Shown here: positions 59,976-64,000 of the stretch, piece after piece
How the letters are laid out: each line of letters begins with the position of its first letter
How positions within the stretch are numbered: the first letter of the stretch is position 1
The notes under the pieces: model-generated
Told to the model about the DNA's origin: nothing
What the model saw: the letters and a program-made list of their open reading frames with translations, nothing else
Database searches by the model: none
Made by a program: the position numbers and the translations under genes
NCBI GenBank assembly: GCA_044220975.1
Contig: JBGAPZ010000019.1
Location: 1-64,000 of the forward strand
Direction of reading: 5' to 3'
DNA from: SZUA-430 sp044220975
GTDB lineage: Bacteria > Pseudomonadota > Alphaproteobacteria > Micropepsales > Micropepsaceae
DNA length: 64,000 bases

Positions 59976-60488
59976 ATGCGCGGGTTCGCTCAATACAGAT
60001 CTAAGCTGCTGGGCCTTGTGTCCGTGGCCGTTGTCCTTGCGACGCCGGCTGCCGGTATCGCGGCCACTGCCACAACGACGTTTCAAGTCACGGCGACTGT
60101 GCTTTCGGTGTGCACGGTCAGCGCAACCAATCTTGCCTTCGGCAACTACGACGCCAGCTCCGGCACGCCGAACGACGCGAGCAGCACCGTCACAACGACG
60201 TGCTCGAACACGACCGCCTATACGGTTGCGCTCAACGCCGGTACGGGCTCGGGCGCGACGGTTGCTCTTCGCAAGATGACGAACGGCGCAAATACGCTGA
60301 ATTACAGCATGTATACGACGGCAGGACGCACGACGGTGTGGGGCGACGGAACCCTCAGCACCGTCACGCAAGCCGGCACCGGCAACGGCAGCGGTCAGGC
60401 GCTCACCGTATTCGGGCGCATTCCAACGAGCCAGTACGTCACCGCGGGCAGCTACACGGACACGGTCACGGCGACCGTCACCTACTAG
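59976..60488 (+). CDS. Spore coat U/Csu-type fimbrial subunit 2
   Basis: A 170-residue paralogue of the first pilin with the same SCPU core (VSATNLAFGNYDASSGTPND, TCSNTTAYTVALNAGTGSG, MYTTAGRTTVWGDG, VTATVTY). It has a longer N-terminal part before the signal peptide hydrophobic stretch (about residues 10-29). It follows the first gene by 118 bp and precedes the chaperone gene by 18 bp. Confidence 0.86.
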   Translation: MRGFAQYRSKLLGLVSVAVVLATPAAGIAATATTTFQVTATVLSVCTVSATNLAFGNYDASSGTPNDASSTVTTTCSNTTAYTVALNAGTGSGATVALRKMTNGANTLNYSMYTTAGRTTVWGDGTLSTVTQAGTGNGSGQALTVFGRIPTSQYVTAGSYTDTVTATVTY

Positions 60489-60506
60489 GCGAACGAGAGG
60501 AAAGTC

Positions 60507-61346
60507 ATGCATCTATCGATTCGGGTGGGTGCATTGCGCCTTTGCGCAGCGCTGCTCGCCTCGCTCTGCGTCGCGCCGGCCTCTGCCGCCAGCCTCGAAG
60601 TCGCTCCCACAAAGCTCGTCGTCGACGGCAAGTCGGGCGCGGCCACACTCAATCTCGCCAATCGCGGGACCGTTCCGATTATCGTCCAGCTCGAAGGGTT
60701 CATTTGGGAGCAGAAGGACGGCAAGGACGTTTTGACACCGACCGACGCCGTGCTGGTCAGTCCGCCGATGGCCCGTATTCCGCCCGGCGGGAAGCAGACG
60801 GTGCGCATCATGGCACGCGGCGACGGCACGCCCGGCGTGGAGCGGACCTTCCGCCTGTTCGCAAGCGAACTACCGGATCCCTCGACAGCCGAAGCGCGCA
60901 CGATTCGCGTGCTCTTGCAGTTCAACGTGCCGCTTTTCGTCAACACGCCGTCGGTTGCCGCTCCGCAAGTCGCTTGGGCGGCGCAGATGGGCGCTAAGGG
61001 CTTGCTGCTAGACGCGCGCAACCTGGGACGGGCGCACACAAAGTTCACGAAGATCGAAGTTATCACGCAATCGGGGCGGCGGGTGCCGGCAACCTCAGAG
61101 GGCGTTCCTCACCTGCTCGCGGGTGCGACGCGGTTGTTTGCGGTTGCCGGTGCCTTCTCCCAAGGCGAGAAAGTGATCGTCGAGGCTCACACCGACGACA
61201 GCGACGTTGTGATCCGCGAAGCGGTCGAGGTGCATCGGTGTGATGCGCGCACTCGCGTCCATATTCGCGATCGCGCTCTACCTTGCTTCGGTGAGCCCCG
61301 CGCTTGCCGAAGCGGCCAGCGCCGAGCCGCGCAATCTCGTGCTTGA
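60507..61346 (+). CDS. Fimbrial chaperone (PapD/CsuC type)
   Basis: The 279-residue periplasmic chaperone has a signal peptide (to about residue 28) and the two Ig-like domains of the PapD family, with SLEVAPTKLVVDGKSGAATLNL, the PPGGKQTVRIM strand and FRLFASELP. It caps pilin subunits before export. The natural end would be near VEVHR (about residue 244); the last 35-40 residues, overlapping the usher start, are basic and unlike the family, see the separate observation. Confidence 0.82.
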   Translation: MHLSIRVGALRLCAALLASLCVAPASAASLEVAPTKLVVDGKSGAATLNLANRGTVPIIVQLEGFIWEQKDGKDVLTPTDAVLVSPPMARIPPGGKQTVRIMARGDGTPGVERTFRLFASELPDPSTAEARTIRVLLQFNVPLFVNTPSVAAPQVAWAAQMGAKGLLLDARNLGRAHTKFTKIEVITQSGRRVPATSEGVPHLLAGATRLFAVAGAFSQGEKVIVEAHTDDSDVVIREAVEVHRCDARTRVHIRDRALPCFGEPRACRSGQRRAAQSRA

Positions 61347-63555
61347 AGTTTGGCTCAACGGTGCGTCGCGCGGGCTCGTCGTGAGCGTGGCCGAACGCGC
61401 CGGCGATTTGTACGTCGAGCGGTCGGACCTCGGCGCGATCGGGCTCAAGAACGTCGAAGACGGCGAATGTCAGGGCGAGCTTGTCCCGCTCAACCGCATC
61501 AGCGGCGTGCGCGCGAGTGTCGAAGAGGTCAAGCAGCTGCTCTTGGTTGTTGCGGCGCCGACGCGTCTTGCGGTTACGACGATTGGCTTGAGAGGCAGCG
61601 ATCGGCAGTTCGTAGCCGACACGCCTATCACCGCCTTTGCGGCCGAGTACGATGTCGTTTTGACCGGAAGCGATGTCACTTCGTCTCTGCGAAGTACGTC
61701 GATCGACGGCACGCTGGCTCTCTCCGCGTTTACACCGATCGGAACGTTCACGACCAACGGGTTTGCCGTCGTGGATGACAACGGTCGAAAAGCGCTTAGG
61801 CTCGACAGTTCGTGGACGATCGACGATCCGCCCGAGCTTAGGCGGCTCACTGTCGGCGATGCGGTTTCAGGCGGGGTCGGTTGGTCCCGCTCCGTGCGTT
61901 TTGGCGGCGTGCAGATCGCGCGCGACTTTTCGCTTCAGCCGGATCTCGTCACGATGCCGATGCCTGATTTCTTCGGCGAGACGGCAGTTCCGGGTTCGAT
62001 CGATGTGTTCGTCGGCGCTTCGAAGGTGTTGTCCGAAGACGTGCCGGCGGGTCCCTTCGACGTACGCGACTTGCCGATCGTCACGGGGGCGGGTCAGGCG
62101 ACGGTCGTTGTGCGCGACCTGCTCGGCCGAGAGACCCGCCGGACGATCAGCTACTACACGGACAGCGAGATGCTAGCGCAGGGACTGACCTCCTATAGCG
62201 TCGAGGCGGGCTTTTTGCGGAAATCCTACGGCCTGAAGAGTTTCGACTATGGCGACGCGCTCGTATCAGCGACCTTGCGGCACGGCTTGAGCGACGACTT
62301 CACGATCGAGGGACACGCCGAGGCGACGCCTTCGGTCGCAGTCATCGGTGTGGGCGGCGTGGTTTCGCTGTTCGACTTCGGATCGTTGCGCTTGGCTGGC
62401 GTGGGAAGCTCAAGCGAGGCCGGCGACGGCGGCTTCGGATCGATGGCGCTTTCCATGCAGTTCGGGCCCGCAAATCTTTTTGCCAGTTTCGAAGCGGCAA
62501 CGCCGGCCTATCGCGACGTCGCCGCGATCGACGATGCGTCGTCTTTGCCACGCGAGACCTTGCAACTCGGCGGCGGGTTGGACCTTCAGGACTACGGTTC
62601 GGTGTCGATGACTTATTTGCGCCAAGAGCAGCAGAACCACGAGCGAACGACCCTGGCGACGGCCACCTATTCGATGTCGATCGGGAGCGCCACCTTCGGT
62701 GTGACGAGTGTCTATGACGTCGAGCGCGATGCGCTTTTGGCCGAGACGTTTCTCACCGTTCCGTTGGGCGGCGGAGGGCCTTACGCCACCGCTGCAGTGA
62801 CCGCGCACGAAGGTGATACGGAAGTGCGCGCGACGCTCGAACAGCCGGCCTCGCCGGACGGCGTTCTCGGGTATCGGCTGAAAGTCCGTCAGGACAGCGA
62901 CTTAACACAATTCAACGCGGATGGCCGCTGGGAAGGTCAGAATGCAGCTCTCGACGGAAGGCTCGCGCTGGCCGACGGCTACTTATCGGCGCAGGCCGAA
63001 GCGGCGGGTGCGATCGTTTCGACGGGCGACGCCGCCTTCTTCACGCGTAAGCTCGACGGCGCGTTCGCCCTTGTCGATGCGGGTGCACCGGGTGTCCGTC
63101 TCTACCGCGAAAACCGCTTGGTTGCAGAATCCGACGAAAGCGGCGTCGCGTTGCTCACCGGGCTGGTACCGTTCACGCGCAATCACATTGCGGTGGATCC
63201 GGCGGGCTATGACATGTCTCAGGTGCTGGCACGAACGGACCTCGACCTCGTGCCGGGCCGCGGCGGTGCTTCGGTTAGCTTGGCGCCGGAGAAGGAGAGC
63301 CCGCTGTCGCTTTCGGTGACGCTGCCGGACGGCATATTCCCGGACGTGGGGACGACGGTGCATTTGTCGGGCGATCCGAACCCTTGGATCGTGGGGTATC
63401 ACGGGGCCTTGTTCATCGCGGACTTAAAGTTGCCGCTGGAGGTCGAGCTTGAAACCAAGTTCGGCCTGTGCCGGCTCAAGTTGACTGAGCCACCTCGTCA
63501 GACTCCGGGCGAGATCCCGCGAATGGGTCCGGTGGCGTGCGCGTTCGATCGGTGA
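61243..63555 (+). CDS. Fimbrial usher (CsuD/FimD type)
   Basis: This 770-residue outer membrane protein is the secretion pore for the fimbria. It has a signal peptide (residues 1-24), a domain resembling the N-terminal usher domain (VLEVWLNGASRGLVVSVAERAGDLYV), a long beta-barrel section with alternating strand pattern (GQATVVVRDLLGRETRRTISYY), and a C-terminal domain ending in the Cys pair of FGLCRLKLTE and GPVACAFDR. I use ATG 61243; GTG 61240 immediately before is possible. The start overlaps the chaperone gene. Confidence 0.87.
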   Translation: MRALASIFAIALYLASVSPALAEAASAEPRNLVLEVWLNGASRGLVVSVAERAGDLYVERSDLGAIGLKNVEDGECQGELVPLNRISGVRASVEEVKQLLLVVAAPTRLAVTTIGLRGSDRQFVADTPITAFAAEYDVVLTGSDVTSSLRSTSIDGTLALSAFTPIGTFTTNGFAVVDDNGRKALRLDSSWTIDDPPELRRLTVGDAVSGGVGWSRSVRFGGVQIARDFSLQPDLVTMPMPDFFGETAVPGSIDVFVGASKVLSEDVPAGPFDVRDLPIVTGAGQATVVVRDLLGRETRRTISYYTDSEMLAQGLTSYSVEAGFLRKSYGLKSFDYGDALVSATLRHGLSDDFTIEGHAEATPSVAVIGVGGVVSLFDFGSLRLAGVGSSSEAGDGGFGSMALSMQFGPANLFASFEAATPAYRDVAAIDDASSLPRETLQLGGGLDLQDYGSVSMTYLRQEQQNHERTTLATATYSMSIGSATFGVTSVYDVERDALLAETFLTVPLGGGGPYATAAVTAHEGDTEVRATLEQPASPDGVLGYRLKVRQDSDLTQFNADGRWEGQNAALDGRLALADGYLSAQAEAAGAIVSTGDAAFFTRKLDGAFALVDAGAPGVRLYRENRLVAESDESGVALLTGLVPFTRNHIAVDPAGYDMSQVLARTDLDLVPGRGGASVSLAPEKESPLSLSVTLPDGIFPDVGTTVHLSGDPNPWIVGYHGALFIADLKLPLEVELETKFGLCRLKLTEPPRQTPGEIPRMGPVACAFDR

Positions 63556-63661
63556 TGCAGGGGCGTCCGCCAGTGGTTGATTTTTCGTAAATAGCGGAGA
63601 GCGGTTTGCGCAAATAATGGCCGGGGTCGGTGCCGGATGTTGCGGTACTATCGTAGGTGTC

Positions 63662-64000
63662 ATGCGTTCCATCGTCATTGCAATAGCGCGCGTCCGCGCG
63701 GTTGTTGGAGTTGTCGCAGCGCCCTGCGTGGCGGTCGCCGCAACTTGCAACACCGGTGGGCGCCCGCTGCTGGTCTCCGCCACGAATCTGAATTTCGGCA
63801 ACTACACCGCATCTTCGGGGACACCGAACACATCAACGATGACGGTGACAGTCAGTCGACAATTCGCGGCCGTGCCGCGTTCGTGGCTGCGCAGGCTGGC
63901 GTCGCACCGACATACAATCCTCGCCAAATGGCGCTCGGCGCGAACAGGTTGAACTACAACATCTTCAACCAGAACACCGACACCACAATTTGGGGCGACG
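63662..64000 (+). pseudogene. Third spore coat U fimbrial gene (tip-like), frameshifted and cut by the window end
   Basis: ATG 63662 opens a signal peptide (MRSIVIAIARV...VAAPCVAVAATC) followed by the SCPU opening LVSATNLNFGNYTASSGTPN to MTVTVS. The frame then leaves the family and stops at 63950-63952. In another frame the family resumes as NPRQMALGANRLNYNIF and ends at the window edge with TIWGD. The switch is between about 63850 and 63925, consistent with loss of one base or a small deletion. In position it matches the last gene of Csu operons, the tip adhesin. Confidence 0.68.

Noticed and set aside
1..64000. tRNA, rRNA, CRISPR, transposase or prophage genes
   Set aside because: No clover-leaf-like gene, spaced repeat array or transposase/integrase-like protein was found on either strand.

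Overview
The window is GC-rich, densely coded DNA of an alphaproteobacterium. The evidence is a GTTC-N7-GTTC LexA box in front of an imuA-imuB-dnaE2 mutagenesis cassette, two promoters matching the alphaproteobacterial EcfG general-stress consensus (GGAAC-N16/17-CGTT), a paa cluster in the usual alphaproteobacterial arrangement, and several regulator genes that look leaderless. I cannot fix the order (Hyphomicrobiales, Caulobacterales or a relative) from sequence alone. No rRNA, tRNA, CRISPR array, transposase or integrase was seen.

Positions 1-9080 look like an accessory, partly decayed region. A Cu/Ag-type RND efflux set (small exported Cys/Met proteins, CusB-like adaptor with a doubled metal-binding domain, CusA-like pump) is followed by a MerR regulator that loses its C-terminal half, and then by a reverse-strand arsenic operon arsR-arsI-arsC-aqpS. 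Next come an orphan gene broken by a 22-bp tandem duplication and a cluster of TTCCCTG repeats. Positions 9080-13000 hold two divergent small membrane-protein genes with EcfG-type promoters, an alpha/beta-hydrolase lipoprotein gene with two apparent +1 frameshifts at GGG runs, and a few poorly known membrane and hydrolase-like genes.

Positions 13000-28830 are a catabolic block. A TetR regulator diverges from a fused E1 alpha-beta 2-oxoacid dehydrogenase, an E2 and an aromatic-type aminotransferase; then come paaG-paaZ-hydrolase-P450 (reverse), paaI, paaABCDE and a BadI-like hydrolase (forward). A shared AATTGACCG motif sits at three promoters of the block. No phenylacetate-CoA ligase is present, so phenylalanine may reach phenylacetyl-CoA through phenylpyruvate and the 2-oxoacid dehydrogenase. 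Positions 28830-38115 carry a TetR-led operon of small SRPBCC/YCII/DUF1428 proteins, a HAD/enoyl-CoA hydratase pair, an amidohydrolase, an M3 peptidase with a twin-arginine-type leader, a SET-domain protein and an MgtC-like protein.

Positions 38274-44640 form a five-gene cluster (APC permease resembling ethanolamine permeases, glutamine-synthetase-like ligase, aldehyde dehydrogenase, iron alcohol dehydrogenase, class I glutamine amidotransferase). It reads as a gamma-glutamylation route for an amino alcohol such as ethanolamine, with an alcohol dehydrogenase in place of the amine oxidase of the Puu pathway. Positions 44649-50456 are the SOS mutagenesis cassette. Positions 50537-59156 include a LysR regulator, a Sel1-like protein, a sulfotransferase-like protein, a glutaredoxin-type ArsC, a quinone oxidoreductase, an uncharacterised three-gene coiled-coil/membrane operon and a DUF72 protein. 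Positions 59363-64000 are a chaperone-usher (Csu/spore coat U type) fimbrial operon with two paralogous pilins and a frameshifted last gene cut by the window edge.
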